A stretch of DNA of 64,000 nt from Lentibacillus halodurans (GCF_900112045.1 NZ_FOJW01000002.1:131962-195961), one strand, 5' to 3'. Counted from the stretch's first letter, positions 18,347-27,553 are shown. Notes: generated from the sequence alone by a model not told the origin. A program made the numbers and translations.

Positions 18347-18378
18347 ACACGTGAAAGCGTCAAATTTCACGTGTTTTT
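18347..18378 (+). terminator. Rho-independent terminator
   Basis: ACACGTGAAA pairs with TTTCACGTGT over an 8-base loop and is followed by T5. It closes the coat-like genes. Confidence 0.85.
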
Positions 18379-19195
18379 AAATTATCAGAAGTGCCTTATT
18401 GATAAAAGCAACTTCCCTTTTTCTTGAGGCTGAGACAAAAGTATATTAGCCAAAGGTAAATCCGAACGATGATTCCACTATGATTGGAACCATCAACTGA
18501 GAAGTAACTTGGTCTTAGAATTGCTTGCTTCCATGCTTTTGTTGGTAAGTGCATGATGGTTGCTGCGGAAAAATACGCCCTTTCCGGGGCACGGCCTCAG
18601 CTAACTTTGCCAAGAAAACCACTTGACAAAGTGGATCTTCTGCTCGCGCTGTTCTGCCAGGCGTGTCGCACAGCTTAGAAGCGTGTTCTCATAAGGTGAC
18701 AGCAAGTTCAATGAATATCGTTCCATAAGTTCTTTTCTTCCAACCATCAGCACCCCAACATGAGCGGGGGCAGCATACGGAGACTCCAATGGGAACAGCG
18801 CGAGCCGAAAACCCGCAGGAAATAGGTCTTTGCTTTCCGAGGAGGCTGAGTCCGTGCCCATGGAAAGCGCAGTATGCTGCCGGAGCGAATGATCGCACGC
18901 AACTAACATCAGAATGAAAGGAAGGGTGCACCAAGACAAACTGTCACGCGTTCGCAGTCGGTATCAACGATGAATAAGGATGTGACTGTTGAAAAAGTAA
19001 AATGCCGCAATTCCTGCCCTGTAATCGTTTATCTTTATAGTGAAACGTTTTAATGGTGTCCCGCCTCAAACATGTGTCGATAAGGTTTTCATAACAGATA
19101 TTAAAAAATATTCAATTGACATACGTTAATGGCCTTTCCTGTTAAAATATCATCGGCATACATTGTAATGAAAGCAGAAAAAGGGGGGAAGTAAT
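18379..19195. other. Long non-coding stretch with intergenic-repeat character
   Basis: About 800 bases without a supportable gene; open frames on the minus strand lack ribosome sites and protein-like composition. It includes GAGGCTGAGACAAAAG near 18426, GCCCATGGAAAGCGCAG near 18857 and CACTTGACAAAGTGG near 18621, phrases I associate with dispersed Bacillaceae intergenic repeats or decayed insertion DNA. No transposase remnant was found. Confidence 0.4.
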
Positions 19196-19555
19196 ATGCG
19201 GAAAAAATTTGATAAAGACGGTAACCAAGAGGTTAGTTTTTCAAAATCCAGAGCAAAGGCAGATGCAGATTCAGAGTCAAAAGTTGATTTCGACAGTGAT
19301 CTAAAGTTTGAAAACGAAAATGAAAACGAAAATGAAAACGACTTGAAAAACAGAAACCGTAATATCAATATCGCAAGAGTCATAAACAGCGGGAATTCCT
19401 TTGTAGATATTGAAGTTGATGTTGAAGCTGAATCTGAGGCTGACTTCGGTGAAGAATCTGAAGATGGTGACGATGTTGCTGGCGCACAGGATGACAGAGA
19501 CGACCGTAACAGGCGGGAAAGGCGCAGAAGACGCAGAAGAGTAAGGAGAAAATAA
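19196..19555 (+). CDS. Low-complexity acidic/basic protein, coat-like
   Basis: 119 residues of strongly biased composition: an N-terminal part with alternating Asp/Ser/Lys, a run of five Glu-Asn dipeptides (ENENENENEN) near residue 45, a short hydrophobic island (INIARVINSGNSFVDIEV), an acidic block and an Arg-rich tail (RRERRRRRRRVRRK). I do not recognise a family; charge-segregated proteins of this kind occur in spore coats. GGGGGGAAG precedes the ATG. No sigma-K promoter was convincing upstream. Confidence 0.55.
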   Translation: MRKKFDKDGNQEVSFSKSRAKADADSESKVDFDSDLKFENENENENENDLKNRNRNINIARVINSGNSFVDIEVDVEAESEADFGEESEDGDDVAGAQDDRDDRNRRERRRRRRRVRRK

Positions 19556-19572
19556 ATATTAATGGATAACTG

Positions 19573-19618
19573 TCAAAGTGGGATGAATATTCCACTTTGT
19601 CAGTATGTTTTTTAAGTG
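19573..19618 (+). terminator. Probable terminator
   Basis: CAAAGTGG pairs with CCACTTTG around a 10-base loop; a T6 run follows 11 bases later, so termination efficiency is uncertain. Confidence 0.5.
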
Positions 19619-19629
19619 GAGGTGTATTC

Positions 19630-19932
19630 ATGGAAAGCCTAAATGAGCTGTATTCATTTGATGGTAATAAAGAAGGCATGGTTAAGAAATCGGTTGAATC
19701 AATCATTAAGGACAGTGGCAATTCTGATGTTGACATCAGTATACTCATTGATACTACGCCCATGGCATACGCAATGTTGTGTTCACTATTGTCGACCAAT
19801 CAATTGACAAGACACGAATTTGAAAAAGCTGTCCGGAAATTAGAGGATTTAACGAGAAATAATGATCATTATTTTACAGGAAAAAACGATGTTTCTACCG
19901 TAAGACTAAAAGAGAGAGGAATAAGAAGGTAA
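19630..19932 (+). CDS. Hypothetical 100-residue protein
   Basis: Soluble, mostly helical protein (MESLNELYSFDGNKEGMVKK; DVDISILIDTTPMAYAMLCSLLS; LTRHEFEKAVRKLEDLTRN). No family recognised. GGAGGTG precedes the ATG by 7 bases; earlier in-frame starts have no site. It follows the low-complexity gene and may belong to the same sporulation cluster, by position only. Its stop codon lies inside a terminator stem. Confidence 0.6.
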   Translation: MESLNELYSFDGNKEGMVKKSVESIIKDSGNSDVDISILIDTTPMAYAMLCSLLSTNQLTRHEFEKAVRKLEDLTRNNDHYFTGKNDVSTVRLKERGIRR

Positions 19933-19951
19933 AAATTTGCCTTCTTATTCC
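19918..19951. terminator. Hairpin overlapping the stop codon
   Basis: GGAATAAGAAGG pairs perfectly with CCTTCTTATTCC around a 10-base loop. There is no long T-tract, so it may stabilise the mRNA rather than terminate. Confidence 0.5.
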
Positions 19952-20073
19952 ACATGAAAGTTGATGAAAGTTGCACATGGGGATAACGCGTTGATTCTCG
20001 TATTGCTTTGATACCGAAACACACTTTGCAGCTCATATGATAAATAATTTGACCTCATGAATCCACACACGAG

Positions 20074-20766
20074 CTATTCTTTATTATGGTAAAGCATCAC
20101 AAATAGCTTTTGCCGGTTTTCCTGCCATTCTGCATAGAAGACTTCGTCAACAGACGTAATATTTTGTCTGCGAAGTTCCTCTTCCAGCCATTTTTTGGTT
20201 AATTTCGCTTCTTTCAGATTGTCCCATACAATTTCACCGTCATTAATGATGGTTCTGGCCATCTTAACAGGTTCTGTTGTGACGTTAAGGTCTGAATTGG
20301 TTGGTATTTGATATTCCGACTTTTTTAAGATTGAGACAGTTCCATCGGTTTCAAGAATGGCATATTCCACTTCTTCCATGGAAAATACATCCTTGGAACG
20401 TAGTAAGTGCTGCAGCTGATCGATATCCAGCCGGTTTTTTTTCACAACATCATATATGAGATGTCCTTTATGAATGATAACAGCAGGCTGACCTTCCAAT
20501 ATAGCTCGCGTTCCTTTGAATTTTTGAGTGATCACTTCTGTAATGTATAATAATGCCCCCCATAAAATAACTAAAAATGCAATTTCCGGTATTCCTGATT
20601 CTTTATCAAACAGGGCATTGCCGACCAGTTCCCCTAATATGATGGCGGAGATAAAGTCAAATGGGGTCAGTGCTGATATCTGTGTTTTTCCAAGTACCTT
20701 TACCATCACGAATAAGGCCAAAAATCCAAAAATCGTATCGGCAAACATTAGAAGATATTCTTTCAA
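20074..20766 (-). CDS. DUF421 membrane protein, YetF family (paralogue 1)
   Basis: 230 residues. Three N-terminal membrane segments include the family motif LGKTQISALTPFDFISAIILGELVGN. A soluble YetF-type domain follows (about residues 90-215) with AILEGQPAVIIHKGHLIYDVVKKNRLD and LKEAKLTKKWLEEELR. The function of the family is unsettled. It starts at TTG with AAAGGGGGA 8 bases upstream. A second, diverged family member lies at 26.6 kb. Confidence 0.85.
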   Translation of the reverse strand: MKEYLLMFADTIFGFLALFVMVKVLGKTQISALTPFDFISAIILGELVGNALFDKESGIPEIAFLVILWGALLYITEVITQKFKGTRAILEGQPAVIIHKGHLIYDVVKKNRLDIDQLQHLLRSKDVFSMEEVEYAILETDGTVSILKKSEYQIPTNSDLNVTTEPVKMARTIINDGEIVWDNLKEAKLTKKWLEEELRRQNITSVDEVFYAEWQENRQKLFVMLYHNKE

Positions 20767-20901
20767 TGGATATTCCCCCTTTTAATTCTTTTCATAGCAT
20801 TGCCTTTAAAAAGGAATGTCATGCAAAACGGGTAAAGGGGGAAATCCGATCTGAAAAATGACATGAAAAAAGAGTATCGCTGATAAAATACAGGATACCC
20901 T

Positions 20902-21327
20902 TCATTCCAACTTTTTGGTCATGGTCACATGCGGGATTCCCGCATCCATAAATTCCTCTGATACAACATCATAGCCCAATCTTTGATAAAAATCGATGGC
21001 ATGTGTCTGTGCATTTAATTTAGCTTTCACATAACCTTTTTTGCTTATAATGTCTTCCATTGCCTGAATCATTCTTGAGCCGTGGGATTTTCCACGTTGA
21101 TCTTTGAGAACACAAATCCGTTCCAGTTTGCCGTAGCTGTCAACAAAACGTACGCGGGATGCAGCAATAGGTACACCCGCTTCATATCCAATTAAATGGA
21201 TTGCCTGCTTGTCAAACTCGTCTATTTCAACGTCAGGTGGTACATGTTGCTCGTCGACAAATACAGTTGTGCGTACGCTGTAAGCTTGCTCTTTTTCCTG
21301 TGGTGTTTCGACAGCTTTGATAATCAT
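20902..21327 (-). CDS. yjcF: GNAT acetyltransferase YjcF
   Basis: 141 residues, a compact GNAT domain: AYSVRTTVFVDEQHVPPDVEID at the start, then RICVLKDQRGKSHGSRMIQAM (CoA-binding RGxGxG-type loop) and INAQ-like KAKLNAQTHAIDFYQRLGY. Orthologues sit next to yjcG and yjcH in Bacillus subtilis, as here. Its ATG overlaps the yjcG stop (ATGA), so the two are translationally coupled. Acceptor substrate unknown. Confidence 0.88.
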   Translation of the reverse strand: MIIKAVETPQEKEQAYSVRTTVFVDEQHVPPDVEIDEFDKQAIHLIGYEAGVPIAASRVRFVDSYGKLERICVLKDQRGKSHGSRMIQAMEDIISKKGYVKAKLNAQTHAIDFYQRLGYDVVSEEFMDAGIPHVTMTKKLE

Positions 21328-21842
21328 ACGAATTCCTTGCCAAATACAAAAGATTCATAAACTGTCCATACATCATTATCCAGCTGGTAAACCAGGTGGA
21401 AACGGTCAATTTTGTCCTCAAGTTGAATATCTTTCATACGAAGACTGCCGTAGACATCCGAATATTCGTCGTGCGAAAGCTTCTGGGCAATGGTTATATG
21501 CGGTACAAACGAATATCTCTGGTTTTCCGGGAATTTTCCTTGTTGCATTTTTTCAGCCAGGTCATTCAATTGTTGAAGCGGTTCGATTTTTAAATAAATG
21601 GTATTGGTTACCGGTGCAAATGTACTAACCTTGTTTATGGTCAGGTCAAATGGTTCGGTTTCATTTGCAATATGTTTCAATTCGGTTATCAGTTCTGTAA
21701 TTTTTGCATCGTCCACTTCAAAGGCTTCTTTTAATGTAAGATGTGGTGGAATCAGTGCATAATGCGGATCATAGCGTTTCCTGTATGAATTAATCTCATC
21801 CTGAACCGGCTTTGATGGAAAAATAACAATCCCGTATTTCAT
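21324..21842 (-). CDS. yjcG: 2H phosphoesterase-like protein YjcG
   Basis: 172 residues of the 2'-5' RNA ligase-like (2H phosphoesterase) superfamily. Both HxT/Sx-type motifs are visible: HLTL near residue 44 and HITI near residue 127. The YRKRYDPHYALIPPHLTL and FHLVYQLDNDVWTVYESF stretches match Bacillus YjcG. GGAGG lies 7 bases before the second of two adjacent ATG codons. The natural RNA or nucleotide substrate is unknown. Confidence 0.92.
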   Translation of the reverse strand: MKYGIVIFPSKPVQDEINSYRKRYDPHYALIPPHLTLKEAFEVDDAKITELITELKHIANETEPFDLTINKVSTFAPVTNTIYLKIEPLQQLNDLAEKMQQGKFPENQRYSFVPHITIAQKLSHDEYSDVYGSLRMKDIQLEDKIDRFHLVYQLDNDVWTVYESFVFGKEFV

Positions 21843-21934
21843 CATATAACCTCCTTCAATTTGCTGTTGTTTTTAAGTATACCCTCAATTATAACAAAAA
21901 GTGGATTGAATAAAAAATAAAATGTGAAAAAATT

Positions 21935-22648
21935 TTAAATTGGATCAAACATACTGGTGAGTGCCCGGCCTAAATCTGATTGCCAATATTTCCAGGTATG
22001 TTTGCCATCTGCCAGCTCATGATAGATGTAATTCATGTCTTTTTCCTGCAAAAGTTTACGCAACGCCCGGTTGGGTGTAAGGAAATCTGCTTTGTTTCCA
22101 TCTGTCGTATCCACGTCAGTTTCATCAGTGCCAATCGTATGATAAATGGCAATCGAATAGATGTCTTTTGCTTTCCGTACAGCCAGTTTCACCGTTTGGT
22201 CCACATACGGCGACTGCATGATAACTTTTCCGAACGTATGCGGATATTTTAAAGCAGTCATCAGGGCCAGTGTTCCAGCCAGTGAATCACCAACCAGTGC
22301 ACGTGATTGTCCCATATGATAGGTAGGGAACATATTATCCAGAAATGGCACAACTTCATGCACGAGAAATTTGCTATATGCCAGCTGCTGGTTACCAATT
22401 GGATGATATTTATCTTTCCGGTCGAATTTGTCCCGGTAATGAATCCCGGCTAAAATTGTATTGGATATATCCCCGTTATCATGCAGCCGGTCACTCCATG
22501 TTGCAGCCCGCCCCATCTGATAATAATCGTCTCCATCCTGCATAATACAAATTTGGTATTTATAAAGAGGGGAAAAAGATTCAGGCTGATAAATTTTCAG
22601 TGTCATCGTTTCATTTAAAAACTTGCTGTCAATCTGTTTTTCGATCAT
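21935..22648 (-). CDS. yjcH: Esterase-like alpha/beta hydrolase YjcH
   Basis: 237 residues of the Esterase_D/enterochelin-esterase-like fold: QICIMQDGDDYYQMGRA, the nucleophile elbow VGDSLAGTLALM (GxSxxG) near residue 115, and a late DGKHTWKYW containing the catalytic His. It follows the Bacillus order yjcF-yjcG-yjcH. The ATG preceded by AAAGGA is chosen; the spacer is short, so a start slightly upstream remains possible. Substrate unknown. Confidence 0.85.
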   Translation of the reverse strand: MIEKQIDSKFLNETMTLKIYQPESFSPLYKYQICIMQDGDDYYQMGRAATWSDRLHDNGDISNTILAGIHYRDKFDRKDKYHPIGNQQLAYSKFLVHEVVPFLDNMFPTYHMGQSRALVGDSLAGTLALMTALKYPHTFGKVIMQSPYVDQTVKLAVRKAKDIYSIAIYHTIGTDETDVDTTDGNKADFLTPNRALRKLLQEKDMNYIYHELADGKHTWKYWQSDLGRALTSMFDPI

Positions 22649-22756
22649 GGTTCCTTTACGTCCGATGTTGAACACCTCGTTTACATATCTTAGTATGCTC
22701 CAGCATGCTTTCATAAAACAAATCATTGCCAGTTTATCATGTTTTGGCAGCATATT

Positions 22757-24589
22757 CTAAGCGTGCGCTGTTTTCAGCTGTTCCTTGTATAAGTGGTAAT
22801 AATGGCCATACTGTCTGATCAGCGTTTCATGAGAACCTTGTTCGATTATTTCCCCATTTTCAAGCATGACGATTTTATCCGCTTCTTGAATCGTATTCAA
22901 TCGATGGGCGATGACAAAGCTGGTTCGGTCCTGCATCAGCCGCTTAAGCGCGTCCTGGATTTTTAACTCTGTAACAGTATCAATATTACTCGTCGCCTCA
23001 TCCAAAATAAGGATGGAAGGGTTGGTTATTATTGCCCGGGCAATGGTGATCAGTTGTTTTTGTCCCTGGCTGACCCCGCTGCCTGTCTGATCAAGCACGG
23101 TATTATAGCCGTTTGGAAGCCGCTCGATAAAGTCGTGCGCATTTGCATTTTTGGCAGCCATTATAATTTCGGCATCTGTTGCATCCAGCCTGCCGTAGCG
23201 AATATTTTCCTTTATAGTACCGTGGAACAGAAATGCATCCTGCAAAACAAACGCCATTTGCTTGCGGAGACTGCTTCGTTTAATGTTTTTTAAATCGATT
23301 CCGTCCAGTTTAATCGAACCGCTGTCATAATTATAAAATCGTGAAATGAGGTTGATGATCGTTGTTTTACCGGCACCGGTATGCCCGACAAAGGCCACTG
23401 TCTCGCCAGGATAAGCTGTAAAACTGATCTGTTTCAAGATGGGTGTTGCTTCATAGGCAAAAGATACATGGTCGAATTCCAGATGACCATCTGTACTGCT
23501 GAGATTTTCTGCGTCGTGTTCATCGATTTCTTCCTGTTGTTCGTCTACAATATTAAAAACACGTTCGGCACCGGCGACCGCTGATAGCAAAATATTAAAC
23601 TGGTTGGATAATTCGTTGAGCGGACGGGTGAATTGCCGGGCGTATTCGGTGAAAATAACGATAACACCCACCGTAATGATGCCTTCAATGGCAAGGATAC
23701 CACCCGCAAGCCCGATCAGACCAAAACTTAAGAAGTTCAGCATGTTCATGACTTTTGGAATAAAGCCTGCAAATGTCTGTGCCCAGAATCCGGAATGCTG
23801 CAGGTTTTCGTTGCGTTCGTTAAATTCACGGATCACTCGCTCTTCCTGAGAAAAGGTTTTGATGACATGCTGACCTGACACTGTTTCCTCCACATATCCG
23901 TTTAGCTCCCCCAAATGGTGCTGCTGTAATTTATATAGTGGACCGGTCCTTCTTGTAATCCAGCGAAGCGCCATAAACATCACCGGAATGATTGTCATCG
24001 TAATCAGCGTTAACAGCGGGCTCAGCATCAGCATAACCACGACTGTTCCGACAAGCGTCAAAATGCTGGTGAATATTTGGATAACGGATTGATTCAATGT
24101 ATTGTTGATATTATCAATATCGTTGGTGATCCGGCTCATTAGTTCTCCGTGTTGCCGTTTATCAAAAAATGATATCGGAAGCCGGTGGAATTGATGAAAC
24201 AGTTCTTTCCGCAGTGAATAAACAGTATTTTGTGCAATACCGACCATCCAATAGTTCTGCAGGAAAACCGATACTGAATGTAATATATAAATGGTAAGCA
24301 GCCAGATGAGCAGCATGCCAAGTCCGGATGGTTCCTGGGTTACAATAAAGTCATCAATAGCCATCCCGACCATAAATGGCCCCGCAAGACTCATCGCAGA
24401 ACTGATGAGCACCATCAAGATAACCAGCAAGAGCATCATTTTTTCACGTGCTAAATACGACCATATCCGCTTAATCGTCCCGGCGGTATTTTGTGCGCGA
24501 TTCGTTTGCTCCTCCTCCTGTTGAATACGGAGCTTATCAATCGGTATATTTTTGTATTGAAAAGGGCGTTTAAACTGTCCTATTCGCAT
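22757..24589 (-). CDS. ABC exporter half-transporter, second subunit
   Basis: 610 residues: an N-terminal extension, six membrane segments (about 60-350) and an ATPase domain with VGHTGAGKTTIINL (Walker A), GSGVSQGQKQLITIARAI (signature, with VSQGQ instead of LSGGQ), SILILDEATSNID (Walker B with catalytic Glu) and a switch His (AHRL). GGAGG lies 9 bases before the ATG. Its start overlaps the end of the first subunit by 20 bases. Such pairs form heterodimeric multidrug-type exporters with one normal and one degenerate ATP site. Substrate unknown. Confidence 0.9.
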   Translation of the reverse strand: MRIGQFKRPFQYKNIPIDKLRIQQEEEQTNRAQNTAGTIKRIWSYLAREKMMLLLVILMVLISSAMSLAGPFMVGMAIDDFIVTQEPSGLGMLLIWLLTIYILHSVSVFLQNYWMVGIAQNTVYSLRKELFHQFHRLPISFFDKRQHGELMSRITNDIDNINNTLNQSVIQIFTSILTLVGTVVVMLMLSPLLTLITMTIIPVMFMALRWITRRTGPLYKLQQHHLGELNGYVEETVSGQHVIKTFSQEERVIREFNERNENLQHSGFWAQTFAGFIPKVMNMLNFLSFGLIGLAGGILAIEGIITVGVIVIFTEYARQFTRPLNELSNQFNILLSAVAGAERVFNIVDEQQEEIDEHDAENLSSTDGHLEFDHVSFAYEATPILKQISFTAYPGETVAFVGHTGAGKTTIINLISRFYNYDSGSIKLDGIDLKNIKRSSLRKQMAFVLQDAFLFHGTIKENIRYGRLDATDAEIIMAAKNANAHDFIERLPNGYNTVLDQTGSGVSQGQKQLITIARAIITNPSILILDEATSNIDTVTELKIQDALKRLMQDRTSFVIAHRLNTIQEADKIVMLENGEIIEQGSHETLIRQYGHYYHLYKEQLKTAHA

Positions 24590-26309
24590 AGGTATATTCC
24601 TCCCCAAATTGTGAGGCAGCAATCTGCCGGTAAAGCGCAGAATCCTCAAGCAGCTTATCGTGTGTACCGATTGCCAGTGTTTCACCATAGTCCAGCAGCA
24701 AAATCCGGTCAGCGGTCATAGCTGTTGAGATTTTTTGGGTAATGATCAGTGTTGTGCAGTTATATTTTCGGATAGCTTCGAGCAGTTTTGACTCAGTGGC
24801 AAGGTCAAGCGCACTTGTACTGTCATCGAGCATAAGGATTTTCGGTTGCCGGATCAATGCCCTCGCAATTGATATACGCTGCTTTTGCCCTCCCGATAAA
24901 TTAACACCTTTCTGCCCGATTTTTGTCTCGTATCCATTCGGCAGTTCCATAATCGTATCATGAATTTGGGCATCTTTGGCAGCCTGGATGGTATCATCTT
25001 TGGTTGCTTGTTCTTTTCCCCAAGCTATATTGTCGGTGACGGTACCGGTGAATAGGAGCGGATTTTGCGGAACATAACCAATGCTCCGTCGCAAATTTTC
25101 CAGTCTGTATGCATGAATTGGCTGGTCATCGATATAAATCATGCCTCTATTTGTATCATACAAATGCGGGATGAGCTGGAACAGAGATGTTTTGCCTGAA
25201 CCTGTCGCACCCATTACTACCATGTTTTCATTTGGATAAACAGTGAAGGAGACAGATTTTAATGCATTGTCCGGCATGTTTGGATAAGCAAAAAATACAT
25301 GGTCAAACGTAATTTTTCCGCTTTGTACCGCTGCTTCCTCATTTGCAAAAGTGCTGTCAGCAGGATTTGTCTTGACTCGGAGTACCTGATTCAGCCGTTC
25401 AGCTGATGCTTTGGCGCGGGAAAAGCCCATAATCATGAATGTGAACATAGAGATGGCCATTGCCACCCGCATGGCATAATTGACAATTGCCACGACATCA
25501 CCGGTGTTGGTTTCGTCGGAAATGGCCAGCGCATTGCCGTGCCAGAGGATAAAAATCAGACTCATGTTCATGACGAAAAGCAAAATCGGCATGGATGTCT
25601 CAATGAAGCGGAATGTTTTCCGCATGATATTGGCCAGGCTTTCATTCGCATTTATAAATCGGCTTTCTTCATGGTTACGACGCAAAAATGCTTTAATTAG
25701 CCGCATTCCGGCAAGATTCTCCTGCATTACCTGATTAACGTGATCCACATTGCGCTGTACACGATCAAACAACCGAGTCGCAACTTTCAGCACCCATAGA
25801 ATAAATCCGACTAAAAGCGGCACTGTTACAAGAAAAATCAGGGCAAGCCGTGGACTGACTATAAAAGACATGATCACCCCGCCAATTGCAATCAGCGGTG
25901 CTTTAGCCATAATCCTGAGTGCCATAAATATGGTATTCTGCAGCTGGCGGACATCATTGGAAAACCGTGTTACAAGCCCTGATGTCGGATATTGGTTCAG
26001 ATTTGCAAACGAAAAATCCTGTATCTTTTGGAAAAGCTGTCTGCGAATATCATAAGCAAATCCGAGTCCCGTGTGTGCAGCATAGAAGGAGTTGAATATT
26101 CCCGCAATAAACGCCGTGAACGCCATTGCGATCATGATACCGCCCCACATGATAATCGTGTCGAAATCCTGATTTACAACCCCATCATTAATCATCTTTC
26201 CAAGGAAAAATGGCAGCAATAGTTCTACCATCAGTTCAATGAAGGTCAATGCGTAAGCGACAGTAATAGGAATTTTATATGGTTTCAGAAAGGAAAGAAC
26301 ATGCTTCAA
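24570..26309 (-). CDS. ABC exporter half-transporter, first subunit
   Basis: 579 residues with six membrane segments and an ATPase domain: GATGSGKTSLFQLI (Walker A), GVNLSGGQKQRISIARAL (signature), KILMLDDSTSALD and ITQKI. The catalytic Glu of Walker B is Asp (DDS) and the switch His is Gln (TQK), so the ATP site formed with this Walker A is the degenerate one, the partner having the intact residues. This asymmetry is typical of YheI/YfiB-type heterodimers. I chose a TTG start because GGAGG lies 8 bases upstream; longer readings lack a ribosome site. Confidence 0.88.
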   Translation of the reverse strand: MKHVLSFLKPYKIPITVAYALTFIELMVELLLPFFLGKMINDGVVNQDFDTIIMWGGIMIAMAFTAFIAGIFNSFYAAHTGLGFAYDIRRQLFQKIQDFSFANLNQYPTSGLVTRFSNDVRQLQNTIFMALRIMAKAPLIAIGGVIMSFIVSPRLALIFLVTVPLLVGFILWVLKVATRLFDRVQRNVDHVNQVMQENLAGMRLIKAFLRRNHEESRFINANESLANIMRKTFRFIETSMPILLFVMNMSLIFILWHGNALAISDETNTGDVVAIVNYAMRVAMAISMFTFMIMGFSRAKASAERLNQVLRVKTNPADSTFANEEAAVQSGKITFDHVFFAYPNMPDNALKSVSFTVYPNENMVVMGATGSGKTSLFQLIPHLYDTNRGMIYIDDQPIHAYRLENLRRSIGYVPQNPLLFTGTVTDNIAWGKEQATKDDTIQAAKDAQIHDTIMELPNGYETKIGQKGVNLSGGQKQRISIARALIRQPKILMLDDSTSALDLATESKLLEAIRKYNCTTLIITQKISTAMTADRILLLDYGETLAIGTHDKLLEDSALYRQIAASQFGEEYTYANRTV

Positions 26310-26617
26310 GCCGGTGACCTCCGATGTCATTTTTGCAAATTGTTCCATTATTATTATAAAGGTAAACGGTTTGTTAGCCAAGAATGTGTTTCGGTAATAG
26401 AAAAACATTCATATATGCCGCGCTTTCATGATAGGAAACTTTGCTCTTTTATTTTGCCTTCCATTCACAAATCGTGAATATTTCGCCCGGAATTTATGAA
26501 CTTTCATTTGATTTTGTGACAACTTTAGCCAATAAACCCGGATAGCTGAACAGAGAATTATAATTCCATGGAACCGGCAGATAATATGGCTAAAGTATGT
26601 CAAAAGTGAGGTACAAG
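26310..26617. other. Divergent intergenic region
   Basis: About 300 bases between the ABC exporter and a DUF421 gene. It presumably holds divergent promoters; no operator or RNA gene was recognised. Confidence 0.4.
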
Positions 26618-27310
26618 ATGTTCTGGTTTATCGGAAAGACGATTTTGTTATATTTCATAACGATTATGATCATTCGGACGATGGGAAAATCTGCTTTTGC
26701 CCAATTGACAGCGCATGACCTTGCTGCGATCTTTTTCGTGATTTCACTTGCCACAGGACCGGTCGTCACGGAAAATCTTGTGCAAACCATTACTGGGCTG
26801 GTTGTTATTGGGCTTGTACATATTGGGTTTTCCCGGCTTATGCTGTTTAACAGGTTAAATAAAATTTTTGTCGGCAAACCCACGGTTGTCATAAAACATG
26901 GAAGTCTTATCCAGGAAAATTTAAAAGGATCACATTTTACGTTATCTGAACTATTATCCGAAGTACGGGAAAAAGGGTATCCGGATATCTCAATTATAGA
27001 TTATGGAATTATCGAACCAAATGGCGGGATCAGCATTGTTCCGAAACAAGAAATTGCTCCTGTAACACCTGAACAATTAGATGTTGAAACTTCATATCAA
27101 GGGCTTCCGATAGCGGTCATTATCGAAGGAAGAACCCAGCATCAAAATTTAGAGCTTATTAACAAGGACGAACAATGGTTAGATAAAAAGCTTGCAGCCG
27201 CCGGTTATCCTGATCGAAACCAGATTTTCTATGCGGCAGTCCGTGATGGTGACGATTCGTTGCTGATCGATACAGGAGCTGGAAGTAACAGAAATGGACA
27301 AAACAAGTAA
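26618..27310 (+). CDS. DUF421 membrane protein, YetF family (paralogue 2)
   Basis: 230 residues with three membrane segments, the family motif MGKSAFAQLTAHDLAAIFFVISLATGP, then the soluble YetF-type domain with VGKPTVVIKHGSLIQENLKG and NLELINKDEQWLDKKLAAAG. GAGGT lies 6 bases before the ATG; the earlier ATG lacks a site. It is the last chromosomal gene before the tRNA-Val integration site. Confidence 0.85.
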   Translation: MFWFIGKTILLYFITIMIIRTMGKSAFAQLTAHDLAAIFFVISLATGPVVTENLVQTITGLVVIGLVHIGFSRLMLFNRLNKIFVGKPTVVIKHGSLIQENLKGSHFTLSELLSEVREKGYPDISIIDYGIIEPNGGISIVPKQEIAPVTPEQLDVETSYQGLPIAVIIEGRTQHQNLELINKDEQWLDKKLAAAGYPDRNQIFYAAVRDGDDSLLIDTGAGSNRNGQNK

Positions 27311-27348
27311 TTATATACGGAGCTGTATAAAATTCAATTGAAAAACGA

Positions 27349-27377
27349 TTGACAGAACGAGATAGTTTTAATATAGT
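27349..27377 (+). promoter_or_regulatory. tRNA-Val promoter
   Basis: A perfect TTGACA, a 17-base spacer and TATAGT, 30 bases before the tRNA. Confidence 0.85.
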
Positions 27378-27407
27378 TATATTTGTCGATAAAAAACATA
27401 AAGTTGC

Positions 27408-27480
27408 GATTCCGTAGCTCAGCTGGGAGAGCGCATGCTTGACAGGCATGAGGTCGTTGGTTCGAGCCCAATCGGAATCA
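27408..27480 (+). tRNA. tRNA-Val(GAC)
   Basis: Full cloverleaf: acceptor stem GATTCCG/CGGAATC, D-arm GCTC/GAGC, anticodon stem CATGC/GCATG around loop TTGACAG with anticodon GAC, and T-arm GTTGG-TTCGAGC-CCAAT. The discriminator base is A and CCA is not encoded. Its 3' half was supplied by the integrated island; the displaced original 3' end lies 23.8 kb downstream. Confidence 0.97.
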
Positions 27481-27481
27481 T
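27439..27481 (+). repeat. attL: 3' half of tRNA-Val
   Basis: This 43-base segment, from the anticodon loop to the base after the discriminator, is repeated at the other end of the island with two differences. Confidence 0.85.
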
Positions 27482-27486
27482 ACCGC

Positions 27487-27519
27487 AGAACCCTTGATAG
27501 ACAAGGGTTCTTTTATTTT
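27487..27519 (+). terminator. Terminator after tRNA-Val
   Basis: AGAACCCTTG pairs with CAAGGGTTCT, then TTTATTTT. It lies just inside the island, so the element carries the terminator for the host tRNA. Confidence 0.85.
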
Positions 27520-27553
27520 GTCTTCTCACATCTGGGATTGTAATTGCTCCTTT

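Noticed and set aside
18601-18939. 112-codon open frame on the minus strand (and an overlapping 81-codon one)
   Set aside because: No ribosome site, biased Cys/Ser/Ala composition, and it lies in repeat-like DNA; judged non-coding.
19380-19799. 139-codon minus-strand frame
   Set aside because: Antisense to the low-complexity gene and its neighbour; composition mirrors the plus-strand repeats.
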